A stretch of DNA of 64,000 bases from Clostridia bacterium. GTDB taxonomy: Bacteria > Bacillota > Clostridia > Christensenellales > Borkfalkiaceae. Numbering within the stretch: the stretch's first letter is position 1; each line of letters starts with the position of its first letter. Under the pieces are notes generated by a model. That model searched no databases, was not told the DNA's origin, and saw nothing but the letters and a program-made list of their open reading frames with translations. This document shows, one piece after another, positions 17,247-25,383 of the stretch. The position numbers and the translations under genes were made by a program. The stretch spans positions 21,633-85,632 of the forward strand of contig JAFQGG010000007.1 in the NCBI GenBank assembly GCA_017415505.1, read 5' to 3'.

Positions 17247-18317
17247 ATGTTGAAAAAACTCGATGCGATTTTGAAACGGTACGACTTTTTGGGCGAACGG
17301 CTTGCCGATCCCGAGGTGATTGCGGATATGGGTACTTGGCAAAAGTATTCCAAGGAACAGTCGGAACTTCGCGAAACGGCGGAAAAGTATATGGAATACC
17401 TGCAAACGGAAAAGGAAATGCAGGACGCGTTCGCGCTTGCCGAAACGGAAACGGACGCGGAAATGAAAAAGATGCTCACCGACGAGGGGTACGCTTGCAA
17501 GGAGCGGCTCGCCAAGCTCGTGGGAGAGTTGAAAATATTGCTTTTGCCCAAGGACAAAAACGACGAAAGAAGCTGTATCTTGGAAGTCCGCGCGGGTACG
17601 GGCGGGGAGGAAGCCGCGCTGTTTGCGGGCGAACTTTGCCGTATGTATCAAAACTATTGCGCGTCGCATAGACTTCGCGTGGAAGAAATAGAAGTGAACG
17701 CCACCGAGCTTGGTGGCGTCAAGGAAGCGATTTACGGCGTTACGGGTGCGGGCGCGTACAAGCTCTTGAAGTACGAGAGCGGTGTGCATAGAGTCCAACG
17801 CGTTCCCGCCACGGAAACGCAAGGACGGATTCACACTTCGGCGGCGACCGTCGCCGTACTTCCCGAAGCGGAAGAGGTGGAAGTGGAAATCAACGATAAG
17901 GATATCCGTATCGATATCTTCCATTCGGGCGGTGCAGGCGGTCAAAACGTGAATAAGGTGGCTTCCGCCGTGCGTATTACCCACTTCCCCACGGGAATCG
18001 TCGTGACCTGCCAAGACGAGCGTTCGCAGTTGAAAAATAAGGAACGGGCGTTTAAGGTATTGCGTTCGCGCGTGTACGATTTTTATAACGGACAAAACGC
18101 GAAAGCGCGCGAGGACAGCCGAAGAAGCATGGTAGGCACGGGGGATAGAAGCGAGCGGATTCGCACCTATAATTTCCCGCAAAGCCGTGTGACCGATCAT
18201 AGAATCGGGCTTAGCCAATATAACCTCGACGCGTTTATGGCGGGGGATATCGATTCCATGGTAGAGGCGCTTGCGATTGCGGATAGAGAAGCCATGCTCG
18301 CAAGCCAAGAAGAATAA
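17247..18317 (+). CDS. prfA: Peptide chain release factor 1
   Basis: 356 residues. The stop-codon reader motif PAT (within QRVPATETQGR, about residue 188) and the peptidyl-hydrolase GGQ motif (SGGAGGQNVNK, about 230-240) are both present. PAT rather than SPF marks RF1, which reads UAA and UAG. It follows prmC in an operon. RF1 in the usual form argues against genome-wide reassignment of UAG, relevant to the amber codon in the LacI gene at 55 kb. Confidence 0.98.
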   Translation: MLKKLDAILKRYDFLGERLADPEVIADMGTWQKYSKEQSELRETAEKYMEYLQTEKEMQDAFALAETETDAEMKKMLTDEGYACKERLAKLVGELKILLLPKDKNDERSCILEVRAGTGGEEAALFAGELCRMYQNYCASHRLRVEEIEVNATELGGVKEAIYGVTGAGAYKLLKYESGVHRVQRVPATETQGRIHTSAATVAVLPEAEEVEVEINDKDIRIDIFHSGGAGGQNVNKVASAVRITHFPTGIVVTCQDERSQLKNKERAFKVLRSRVYDFYNGQNAKAREDSRRSMVGTGDRSERIRTYNFPQSRVTDHRIGLSQYNLDAFMAGDIDSMVEALAIADREAMLASQEE

Positions 18318-18343
18318 GAAAATTATAAAAGGAAAGAAGAATT

Positions 18344-19624
18344 ATGGCAACCGGTGAATTTACCGATAAAGTAAAAATACTCATAAAAGCGGGGGACGGC
18401 GGGGACGGTATGAACTCGTTCAAGGCGTTCAAGGGCAAGCCTGCGTGCGGTCCGGACGGCGGTGACGGCGGAAAGGGCGGCGACGTCTATTTCGTCGGCG
18501 ATAAGGATATGAACGATTTGTTCCCGTTCCGTTTCACTTCGAGATTCCTTGCGGAAAACGGGGAAGTGGGCGGTACGAACCGTTGCTTTGGCAAGAGCGG
18601 GAAAAACGTGTATATCAAAGTTCCGCTCGGCACGCTCGTACGCGACGAGGAAACGGGCAGACTCATTTGCGACGTGTTCGAGGACGGACAGGAAGTACTC
18701 GTGGCGCGCGGGGGGAACGGCGGTAAAGGCAACGTGCGGTTTACGACCGCGCGAAGACACGCCCCCAATTTCGCGCAAAAGGGCGAGAAAGTCAAACCCC
18801 ATTACGTCATTTTGGAAATGAAAGTGATTGCGGACGTAGGGTTCGTAGGCTTCCCCAACGTGGGAAAGAGCACCCTGCTTTCGAAGATTTCGGCGGCAAG
18901 ACCCAAGATTGCCAATTATCATTTCACCACCCTTTCGCCCAACCTCGGCGTGGTGCGCTACTACGAAAAATCGTTCGTGGCGGCGGATATCCCCGGGCTT
19001 ATCGAGGGCGCGGCGCAGGGCGCGGGCTTGGGACACGATTTCTTGCGCCATATCGAGCGTACCCGTATGCTTTGCCACGTGGTAGATATTTCTGGTTGCG
19101 AGGGTCGCGATCCTATCGAGGATTTCAAGAAAATCAACGACGAGTTGAAAGAGTATAGCGAAGTACTCGCTACTTTGCCTCAAATCGTCGTTTGCAATAA
19201 ATGCGATATTTTCGGCGCGGAAGAAAATTTGAAAGCGTTCAAGAAAAAGTACGGCAAAAAATACAAAATTTTCCCGCTCACCGCCGTATCGGGCGAGGGC
19301 ACGCGGGAACTGTTGGAGGGTGTTTTCGAGGTGCTCGACACGCTCCCGCCCGTCGAACCCGTACCCGTGGACGAAGATTTCACCTATCAAGCGAACGAGG
19401 ATCTCGGCTTTGAGATATTCCAAGACGAGGACGGCGTGTTCGTCGTGGTGGGCGGTTTGATAGACTTGCTTTGCAGGAACGTCGTTTTGAATAACCCCGA
19501 TTCCATGCAATACTTCCAAAAAGTTTTACGGCTTCGCGGGGTGATTAAAGAACTTTCGAAAATGGGCTGTAAAGAGGGCGACACCGTTTCTATCGGCGAC
19601 GTCGAATTTGACTTTATCCCGTAA
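18344..19624 (+). CDS. obg: Obg/CgtA GTPase, ribosome assembly
   Basis: 426 residues in the standard three-part order: a Gly-rich Obg fold (1-158; GGDGGKGGDVYF), a G domain (about 160-335; GFPNVGKSTL for G1, DIPGLIEGA for G3, NKCD for G4) and the OCT domain (about 350-426; DFIP end). It binds the 50S subunit late in assembly and links GTP/ppGpp levels to growth. It lies 26 bp after prfA and 14 bp before yhbY. Confidence 0.98.
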   Translation: MATGEFTDKVKILIKAGDGGDGMNSFKAFKGKPACGPDGGDGGKGGDVYFVGDKDMNDLFPFRFTSRFLAENGEVGGTNRCFGKSGKNVYIKVPLGTLVRDEETGRLICDVFEDGQEVLVARGGNGGKGNVRFTTARRHAPNFAQKGEKVKPHYVILEMKVIADVGFVGFPNVGKSTLLSKISAARPKIANYHFTTLSPNLGVVRYYEKSFVAADIPGLIEGAAQGAGLGHDFLRHIERTRMLCHVVDISGCEGRDPIEDFKKINDELKEYSEVLATLPQIVVCNKCDIFGAEENLKAFKKKYGKKYKIFPLTAVSGEGTRELLEGVFEVLDTLPPVEPVPVDEDFTYQANEDLGFEIFQDEDGVFVVVGGLIDLLCRNVVLNNPDSMQYFQKVLRLRGVIKELSKMGCKEGDTVSIGDVEFDFIP

Positions 19625-19638
19625 AAAGAGGTATATAT

Positions 19639-19953
19639 ATGACGATTATAACGAACGAAAATATCACGAGCAAACAAAGAAGTAAATTGAAATCGTTGGC
19701 GGCGAAGCTTTCCCCGATCACGCAAATCGGCAAGGGCGGGATCACCGACAATCTTTTGCAAACGCTTTCCGACGCTTTGGACGCGCGGGAGCTTATCAAA
19801 GTGACCATTCTCGAAACGGCGGACGACGATCCCCGTAACCTTGCGGAGAACGTGGCGGAGCTTTTGGACGCCGTGCCCGTTGCCGTAATCGGCAGAAAAG
19901 CGATTTTCTATCGCTATTCGAGAAGGGATAAATTCGCGCATTTGGAGATTTAA
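19639..19953 (+). CDS. yhbY: YhbY/CRS1-YhbY RNA-binding protein
   Basis: 104 residues matching the small CRM-domain protein: SKQRSKLKSLAAKL near the start, the GKGGI loop (GxxG RNA-binding motif, about residues 34-38), and ELIKVTIL. It associates with pre-50S ribosomes. The operon position after obg fits the ribosome-assembly theme. Confidence 0.93.
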   Translation: MTIITNENITSKQRSKLKSLAAKLSPITQIGKGGITDNLLQTLSDALDARELIKVTILETADDDPRNLAENVAELLDAVPVAVIGRKAIFYRYSRRDKFAHLEI

Positions 19954-20023
19954 CGATTTTCGTTTAGAAAACGAAAAAACGCTTTATAAATAGATAGACA
20001 ATAAATTGAAGAGGATGAAAATT

Positions 20024-20536
20024 ATGTCGGAAGAAGTAAAGGAAACCAAAGAACCCGTAGAGGGCAAGGAAAAGAAGAAAACGGCGAAAAAATTGCAGGA
20101 AGAATTGGACGCAATGACCGCGGAAGCGGAAGAAAATAAACGCAAGTGGTACGCCGTGAGCGCGGAGTACGAAAACTACCGCCGTCGTACGCAAAACCAA
20201 GCGGCGCAACGCTATGCAGACGGCAGAAACGACGTGATCACCGCGCTGTTCCCGATCGGGGATAACTTGGAGCGCGCGCTTGCGGCGTGTCAAGACGAAA
20301 ACACCAAGCAAGGCGTGGATATGGTGCTCAAAGCGTATAAAAAGGTGCTCGAAGGCGAGGGCGTAGAAGAAATCGACCCCGTCGGACAACCGTTCGACGC
20401 TACCTACGCCGAGGCGATCATGGCAATGCCCGCCGAAGAAGGCGAGGAAAGCGGTATCGTGAAACAGGTCTATGTGAAAGGCTATAAAAAGGGCGAAAAG
20501 GTTTTGCGCTACGCGCAAGTTATTGTTACGCAGTAA
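20024..20536 (+). CDS. grpE: GrpE nucleotide exchange factor
   Basis: ATG at 20024 is chosen because GAAGAGG lies 9 bp upstream. 170 residues: a charged leader, a long coiled coil (about 20-70), KWYAVSAEYENYRRRT, and the C-terminal beta domain with VYVKGYKKGEKVLRYAQVIV. It exchanges ADP for ATP on DnaK. hrcA, dnaK and dnaJ are not adjacent, which is less usual for Firmicutes. No CIRCE element is visible. Confidence 0.95.
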   Translation: MSEEVKETKEPVEGKEKKKTAKKLQEELDAMTAEAEENKRKWYAVSAEYENYRRRTQNQAAQRYADGRNDVITALFPIGDNLERALAACQDENTKQGVDMVLKAYKKVLEGEGVEEIDPVGQPFDATYAEAIMAMPAEEGEESGIVKQVYVKGYKKGEKVLRYAQVIVTQ

Positions 20537-20545
20537 GAGGAAGCT

Positions 20546-21163
20546 ATGACGGAAAGAGAAAAAATGCTCGCGGGGAAATTGTACGATATTTCCGACCCCG
20601 AGCTTGTAAAAGCGTACGAAAAAGCAGATAGGCTTTGTAAGGCTTACAACGATACCTATATCACCGAAACGGAAAAACGCGCGGAGATTTTGAAAGAACT
20701 CGTTCCCAACTTGGGGAAGGGTTCGGGCTTTCGCGCACCCATTTATTTCGATTACGGCGTGAATATCACCATGGGCGAAAACAGCTTCGCCAATTACTAT
20801 TTCACCGTACTCGATTGCGCGCCCGTAACGATCGGCAACGACGTGTTTATCGGACCGAATTGCACGCTCGGCGCGCCCGTGCACCCGCTTTTGAACGAGG
20901 AGCGCAAAAGCCGTTATAAAGAGGACGGCACGAAATACGACTTGGAATACGCTAAGCCTATCGTAATCGAGGACGGCGTTTGGCTCGCCTCGGGCGTTAT
21001 CGTTTGCGGTGGCGTGAAGATAGGAAAGGAAAGTGTAATCGGCGCGGGGAGCGTAGTCACGCGAAATATCCCCGCAGGCGTGTTCGCCGCGGGGAATCCC
21101 TGCCGTGTGATTCGCCCTCTAACCAAAGAGGATTCCGTTCAATATAAAAAAGAATTGTTTTGA
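20546..21163 (+). CDS. Hexapeptide-repeat O-acetyltransferase (maltose/galactoside type)
   Basis: 205 residues with the N-terminal Mac domain (MTEREKMLAGKLYDISDPEL) and left-handed beta-helix repeats (IGNDVFIGPNCTLG, VIEDGVWLASGVIVCGGVKIG). Catalytic His lies in CTLGAPVHPLL. It acetylates a sugar hydroxyl using acetyl-CoA. It is 9 bp after grpE and ends in a shared terminator. Confidence 0.92.
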   Translation: MTEREKMLAGKLYDISDPELVKAYEKADRLCKAYNDTYITETEKRAEILKELVPNLGKGSGFRAPIYFDYGVNITMGENSFANYYFTVLDCAPVTIGNDVFIGPNCTLGAPVHPLLNEERKSRYKEDGTKYDLEYAKPIVIEDGVWLASGVIVCGGVKIGKESVIGAGSVVTRNIPAGVFAAGNPCRVIRPLTKEDSVQYKKELF

Positions 21164-21165
21164 GC

Positions 21166-21189
21166 AAAACCGCCCTTCGGGGCGGTTTT
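21166..21189. terminator. Bidirectional terminator
   Basis: AAAACCGCCC / GGGCGGTTTT, 10-bp perfect stem with a TTCG tetraloop, between the convergent acetyltransferase and XRE regulator genes. Confidence 0.92.
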
Positions 21190-21400
21190 AATCTTTCAAA
21201 CCCAAAATTTCGTCCGCCGAAACGTCCAAAATTAAGCAAAGATTAGCGAACGTATCGAGCGACGGATACTTGTTCAACCGCATATATTTGCTTACAGTCG
21301 AGGGGTTGATTCCGAGCCTCTCGGCAATTTCTTTTTGGGAGAGTCCGCTGTATTTCACGGCTTCGCGTAACCGTTTTTGTATTTCTTCTATCGTTATCAT
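21188..21400 (-). CDS. Small XRE-family HTH regulator
   Basis: 70 residues, almost wholly a Cro/C1-type HTH: LSQKEIAERLGINPSTVSKYMRLNKYPSL. The start at 21400 (MITIEEIQ) is preferred over 21418 because it begins the recognisable domain. Targets unknown; a palindrome in its own upstream region suggests self-regulation. Confidence 0.85.
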   Translation of the reverse strand: MITIEEIQKRLREAVKYSGLSQKEIAERLGINPSTVSKYMRLNKYPSLDTFANLCLILDVSADEILGLKD

Positions 21401-21412
21401 ATAAAAATAATA

Positions 21413-21450
21413 GCACATTGTGCAATTTTTGCTTGATTATGACGTGCAAT
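21413..21450. promoter_or_regulatory. Candidate operator of the XRE regulator
   Basis: GCACATTGTGC (21413-21423) is an odd palindrome just upstream of the regulator start. GTGCAATT occurs there and again at 21443-21450, giving a tandem half-site arrangement. Confidence 0.4.
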
Positions 21451-21491
21451 TATTAATTTATTGATTGAAACGATTATAAAAATGAATACAA

Positions 21492-21526
21492 AATCGGGTT
21501 TTCTCTAAAAAACCCGATTATTTTTT
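21492..21526 (+). terminator. Stem-loop terminator with no gene directly before it
   Basis: AATCGGGTTTT / AAAACCCGATT (11 bp) then a T-rich run. No rightward ORF lies between it and the acetyltransferase terminator 300 bp upstream, so it may end a short RNA or act as an attenuator. Confidence 0.65.
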
Positions 21527-21547
21527 ACTTTTTCAGGCAAAAACGGT

Positions 21548-21576
21548 TGCTTTATTTTGGAAAAAAGAGTACAATA
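21548..21576 (+). promoter_or_regulatory. Promoter of the aminotransferase gene
   Basis: TTGCTT, 17-bp spacer, TACAAT, 36 bp before the start codon. Confidence 0.6.
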
Positions 21577-21612
21577 TATGCTGTAAAAAAATGCAGAGAG
21601 GAGATAGTACGA

Positions 21613-22812
21613 ATGAAGAGTAGAATAGCGAAAAGAATGAGTACGCTTTCCCCTTCGCTTACCTTGGCGATTTCCGCCAAGGCGAAGGCAATGAAGGCGG
21701 CGGGCGAGAGCGTGGTATCGTTCGGCGTGGGCGAGCCCGATTTCAACACGCCCGAGCATATCGTAAACGCGGCGAAAACGGCGCTCGATAACGGGCATAC
21801 CAAATACACGCCCTCGTCGGGGCTTTTGCCTTTGAGAAAGGCGATTTGCGAGAAGTTTGAAAAGGACAACGGGCTTTCTTACGAGCCGTCGCAAATTATC
21901 GTTTCCAACGGTGCGAAGCACTCCATTTTCAACGCGTGCTACGCGGTTTTGGAAGAGGGGGACGAGGTAATTATTCCCGCACCCTATTGGCTTACCTATC
22001 CCGAAGTGGTGAAGGTATGCGGGGCAACGCCCGTGTATTTACAATGCAAGAAAGAGAACAAGTTCAAGTTCACGGCAGAGGAATTGAAAGCGGTGATTAC
22101 GCCGAACACGAAAATGCTCATTTTCAATTCCCCGTCCAATCCCACGGGCGCGGTATACGACGAAGCGGAAACGCGCGCAATCGCAAAAGTTTGCGAGGAA
22201 GCGGGGATTTTCGTGCTCGCGGACGAGATCTACGAAAAGCTTTGCTATAACGGCGTAAAACCCTTCTCGATTGCAAAGTGTAGCGAGAAGATGAAAGAAC
22301 TCACGATCACCGTAAACGGCGTTTCCAAGACCTACGCCATGACGGGTTGGCGCGTGGGGTATCTTGCCGCACCCAAGGACGTGGCGAAGGCGATCGATTC
22401 CTTCCAAAGCCACGCGACCTCGAACGCAAGCTCCATTTCGCAATACGCGACGATCGAAGCGCTCGCGTCCTCGGAGGAGGAAATCGGGGAAATGGTGCGC
22501 GTATTCGATACGCGTAGAGCGAAGCTCCTTTCCCTGATCGCGGAAATCGACGGCGTGGAAGCGGTTGAACCGGACGGTGCGTTTTACGTGATGCTCGTCG
22601 TGGGCGGTTTGTACGGTAAGAGTTATAACGGCAAAAAAATTACGAACTCTATCGAGTTTGCCGACGTGCTTTTGGAGGCGGAAAAGGTTGCCACCGTACC
22701 CGGCGTTTCGTTCGGGGCGGACGATTGCGTGCGACTTTCCTACGCGCTTGGCGAAGCGGACATGGAAGAGGGCTTGAAACGAATCAAGCGTTTCGTGGAA
22801 GGGTTAAACTAA
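21613..22812 (+). CDS. Pyridoxal-phosphate aminotransferase, class I (aspartate type)
   Basis: 399 residues from ATG 21613 with GAGAGGAG upstream. Fold-type I signatures: FGVGEPDFNTP, NPSNPTGAVY, LADEIYEKL and NGVSKTYAMTGWRVGY, where the Lys of SK binds PLP. Arg near the C-terminus (VRLSYA) binds the substrate carboxylate. The aspartate aminotransferase I-gamma group, interconverting aspartate/2-oxoglutarate and oxaloacetate/glutamate, is most likely; prephenate or aromatic side activity is possible. Own promoter and terminator. Confidence 0.93.
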   Translation: MKSRIAKRMSTLSPSLTLAISAKAKAMKAAGESVVSFGVGEPDFNTPEHIVNAAKTALDNGHTKYTPSSGLLPLRKAICEKFEKDNGLSYEPSQIIVSNGAKHSIFNACYAVLEEGDEVIIPAPYWLTYPEVVKVCGATPVYLQCKKENKFKFTAEELKAVITPNTKMLIFNSPSNPTGAVYDEAETRAIAKVCEEAGIFVLADEIYEKLCYNGVKPFSIAKCSEKMKELTITVNGVSKTYAMTGWRVGYLAAPKDVAKAIDSFQSHATSNASSISQYATIEALASSEEEIGEMVRVFDTRRAKLLSLIAEIDGVEAVEPDGAFYVMLVVGGLYGKSYNGKKITNSIEFADVLLEAEKVATVPGVSFGADDCVRLSYALGEADMEEGLKRIKRFVEGLN

Positions 22813-22825
22813 ACGAAGAAAGAGG

Positions 22826-22860
22826 AGTCGGGCGAAAAAATCGCCCGATTTTCTATTTTT
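22826..22860 (+). terminator. Terminator of the aminotransferase gene
   Basis: TCGGGCGA / TCGCCCGA stem with a 5-nt A loop, then a T-rich tract. Confidence 0.9.
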
Positions 22861-23011
22861 TTCAAGAAATTTGAAAAAATTTTCGTTTTTTGGAAATTTT
22901 TTTTGTCGTAACCCTTGAAATTATGTAAAAAATATGGTAAAATAGAATAAACCCGATTGTAAATACTTTTTTGCGGTTGGGTGTTAAGTACAATTCCCGG
23001 GAGGATTTTTT

Positions 23012-23425
23012 ATGATTAAAGTTATTTACGGCGCAAAAGGTACGGGTAAGACCAAAATGATGATCGACGCGGCGAACGCGCAGGTCGAAAGTGCGAAAGG
23101 GCACATGATTTTTATCACCGACAGTAAGCGCGGTATGTACGATTTGGAACGCGAGGTGCGTTTCATTGATACGAGCGAATACGATATCGCGGGCGAAGCT
23201 GCGCTTTGCGGATTCGTGAAAGGCGTAATCGCGGGTAACCACGATAACGAATACGTTTACATCGACGGCGTCGTTCGCATTGCGGGCAAACCCGTACAAG
23301 AACTCGGCGCGTTCTTCTATATGCTTGATAAAGTAGCGAAGAACAACAACATGGTAATCACCGTGTCCGTTTCCGCAACGAGAGAGGAATTGCCCGATTT
23401 CGTTACGAAATATCTTGACGAATAA
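23012..23425 (+). CDS. Small P-loop protein of unknown role
   Basis: 137 residues starting MIKVIYGAKGTGKTKMM, a clear Walker A motif (residues 7-14), but no firm Walker B beyond YVYIDGV. A GGGAGGA Shine-Dalgarno precedes it. It looks like a minimal ATP-binding protein related to AAA or twitching-motility-like NTPases. I do not recognise a named family. It stands alone, with a 200-bp hairpin-rich gap to thrC. Confidence 0.7.
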   Translation: MIKVIYGAKGTGKTKMMIDAANAQVESAKGHMIFITDSKRGMYDLEREVRFIDTSEYDIAGEAALCGFVKGVIAGNHDNEYVYIDGVVRIAGKPVQELGAFFYMLDKVAKNNNMVITVSVSATREELPDFVTKYLDE

Positions 23426-23521
23426 GCCGCGTACGCAGTTTTGCGAAACGGCATCTTGAACTAGCCTAAAATATTACGCCCCGCCCGAAAGGGCGCGGGC
23501 GGTTACGGTAGGACGAAAGAT

Positions 23522-23549
23522 AGCCGAGCGGGTTCCGTTCGGCTTTTTC
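23522..23549 (+). terminator. Terminator upstream of thrC
   Basis: AGCCGA...TCGGCT hairpin with inner CGG/CCG pairs, followed by TTTTT. It may end the P-loop gene transcript or attenuate thrC. I found no T-box sequence in this gap. Confidence 0.7.
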
Positions 23550-23625
23550 CGTCGCAAAGGGGGGTAAGCGGGTGTATACCCGTCGTTTCGGCGTGTATAA
23601 AAATTTACAAGGCAGGTAATACAAA

Positions 23626-25170
23626 ATGTATTTCATTAGTACGAGAGGGGGAGAGAAAGTTACGGGGGCGCAAGCCATCGTACAAGGCTTGGCTTCGGAC
23701 GGGGGACTGTTCGTGCCCGAAACCTTTCCCAAGGTTTCCAAAGAGGAGATGGACGAGCTTGCGCAAATGGGCTATGCCGAGCGCGCGGCGTTCATTTTGG
23801 GGAAATATCTCGCGGAAGAATTCGGCGCGGATTATTTGAAAGAGAGCTGTGAAAAGGCGTACGCGACCTTTGACGGGGACGACCCCGCACCGCTTGTGAA
23901 AGTGGACGGCAAACTGTTCGTTTTGGAACTGTACCACGGTCCAACTTGCGCGTTTAAGGATATGGCGCTCACCGTGCTTCCGTATCTTATGAAAAAGGCT
24001 TGCAATCTTACGGGGATCAAAGAGGACGTGTTGATTCTTGCCGCAACGAGCGGGGATACGGGCAAAGCGGCGCTCGAAGGATTCCGCGACGTGGAAGGCA
24101 CGAAAGTGGCGGTGTTCTATCCCGACGAGGGCGTTGCGAAAATGCAACGCTTGCAAATGAGTATCCAAGACGGCGACAACGTGTTCGTTTCGGCGGTAAA
24201 GGGCAATTTCGACGATTGCCAACGCGCCGTGAAAAAGCTGTTTGCTTCCGAGGAATTTAACGCGCAGTTAAAGGAAAAGGGATATAGACTTTCCAGCGCG
24301 AATTCTATTAATTTCGGACGGCTTGCTCCGCAAATCGCGTATTATTTCTCCGCGTATCTCGATCTTTGTACTTCGGGGCAAATCGAAATGGGCGACGGCG
24401 TGGATTTCGTCGTGCCTACGGGCAACTTTGGAGATATTCTCGCGGGTTGGTACGCAAAGCAAATGGGCTTGCCCGTAAGAAAACTTATTTGCGCGTCCAA
24501 TCGCAATAAGGTACTTGCCGACTTCTTCGCGCGCGGGGTTTACGACGTGAAACGCGCGTTCCACCGCACCATGTCCCCTTCGATGGATATTCTCGTTTCT
24601 TCCAACTTGGAGCGTTTGCTTTTCGAAATTAGCGGGCGCGACGCGAAAGTGACGGCGCAACGCATGGAATATCTTTCGACGACCAAGGAATACTCGATCA
24701 CCGAAAAGGAAAAGGCGATTTTGGACGAGGAGTTCTTCGCGGGCTTTGCGAGCGAGGACGACATGATCGAAGCCATGTACGAGGTTTTCGACGAGTTCGG
24801 TTACGCTATGGACACGCATACGGGCGTTGCGCTCGCGGTGTGCGATCAATATAGAAAGACGCTTGAAGACGAAGAGGGTGAAATTCACGATCCCACGCCC
24901 GTGGTAGTGCTTTCCACGGCGAATCCGTATAAGTTCCCCCAAGACGTTTTGTATTGCCTTTCGGGCAACGACGTCAAGGACAGCTTTAAGGGGATTAAGC
25001 GTTTGAACCTTCTCACGGCAATGAAACCGCCCAAGGCGCTCACCGACCTTCGCTACCGTCCTTTGCGATTTAAGACGGTCGTAGAGAATAACTTGGAGAA
25101 AATGGCGGCGCTCGTGCTCCGTTTTGCAGACGGGGAAATCGTGCCCGTGCCCGACGCAGGTAAAAGATAA
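23626..25170 (+). CDS. thrC: Threonine synthase
   Basis: 514 residues, the long form. N-terminal YFISTRGGEKVTGAQAIVQGLASDGGLFVPE; the PLP-binding Lys lies in YHGPTCAFKDMAL (about residue 111); the phosphate-binding loop is PTGNFGDILAG. It converts O-phosphohomoserine to threonine. No other threonine-pathway gene is adjacent. Confidence 0.96.
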   Translation: MYFISTRGGEKVTGAQAIVQGLASDGGLFVPETFPKVSKEEMDELAQMGYAERAAFILGKYLAEEFGADYLKESCEKAYATFDGDDPAPLVKVDGKLFVLELYHGPTCAFKDMALTVLPYLMKKACNLTGIKEDVLILAATSGDTGKAALEGFRDVEGTKVAVFYPDEGVAKMQRLQMSIQDGDNVFVSAVKGNFDDCQRAVKKLFASEEFNAQLKEKGYRLSSANSINFGRLAPQIAYYFSAYLDLCTSGQIEMGDGVDFVVPTGNFGDILAGWYAKQMGLPVRKLICASNRNKVLADFFARGVYDVKRAFHRTMSPSMDILVSSNLERLLFEISGRDAKVTAQRMEYLSTTKEYSITEKEKAILDEEFFAGFASEDDMIEAMYEVFDEFGYAMDTHTGVALAVCDQYRKTLEDEEGEIHDPTPVVVLSTANPYKFPQDVLYCLSGNDVKDSFKGIKRLNLLTAMKPPKALTDLRYRPLRFKTVVENNLEKMAALVLRFADGEIVPVPDAGKR

Positions 25171-25180
25171 AAAGCAGGTA

Positions 25181-25238
25181 ATCCCCGCGCTTCGTTCCCC
25201 GTGAAACGGGGAAAAACGGAAAAACGCGGGGATTTTTG
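25181..25238 (+). terminator. thrC terminator
   Basis: ATCCCCGCG (25181-25189) pairs with CGCGGGGAT (25225-25233), an inner TTCCCCGT/ACGGGGAA hairpin lies between, and a T-run follows. Confidence 0.85.
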
Positions 25239-25310
25239 TCAACCGTGTGAAATATTTGGTGGATTCCCGTGAAAGCGCGATTTTGCGGTTGCTTTTTCGG
25301 GTATAATATG

Positions 25311-25368
25311 GTATACTATAAAAGAATACGCCGAATTCGTTTTTTCGGCTTATTCCTTTATCGTATAG
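25311..25368. repeat. Short palindromic relative of the 12.3 kb element
   Basis: The arms at 25311-25335 and 25344-25368 are inverted copies of TATACTATAAAAGAATACGCC-type sequence with a short loop. The tips match the tips of the palindrome at 12300-12584. The sequence TATAAT just before it may be a -10 box of the next gene. Confidence 0.7.
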
Positions 25369-25383
25369 CGCGTAAGGAGAAAT

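Noticed and set aside
16275-18308. 677-codon antisense frame over prmC/prfA
   Set aside because: Overlaps two certain genes; no recognisable motif.
23426-23625. T-box riboswitch upstream of thrC
   Set aside because: No T-box antiterminator sequence; only simple hairpins and a terminator are seen.
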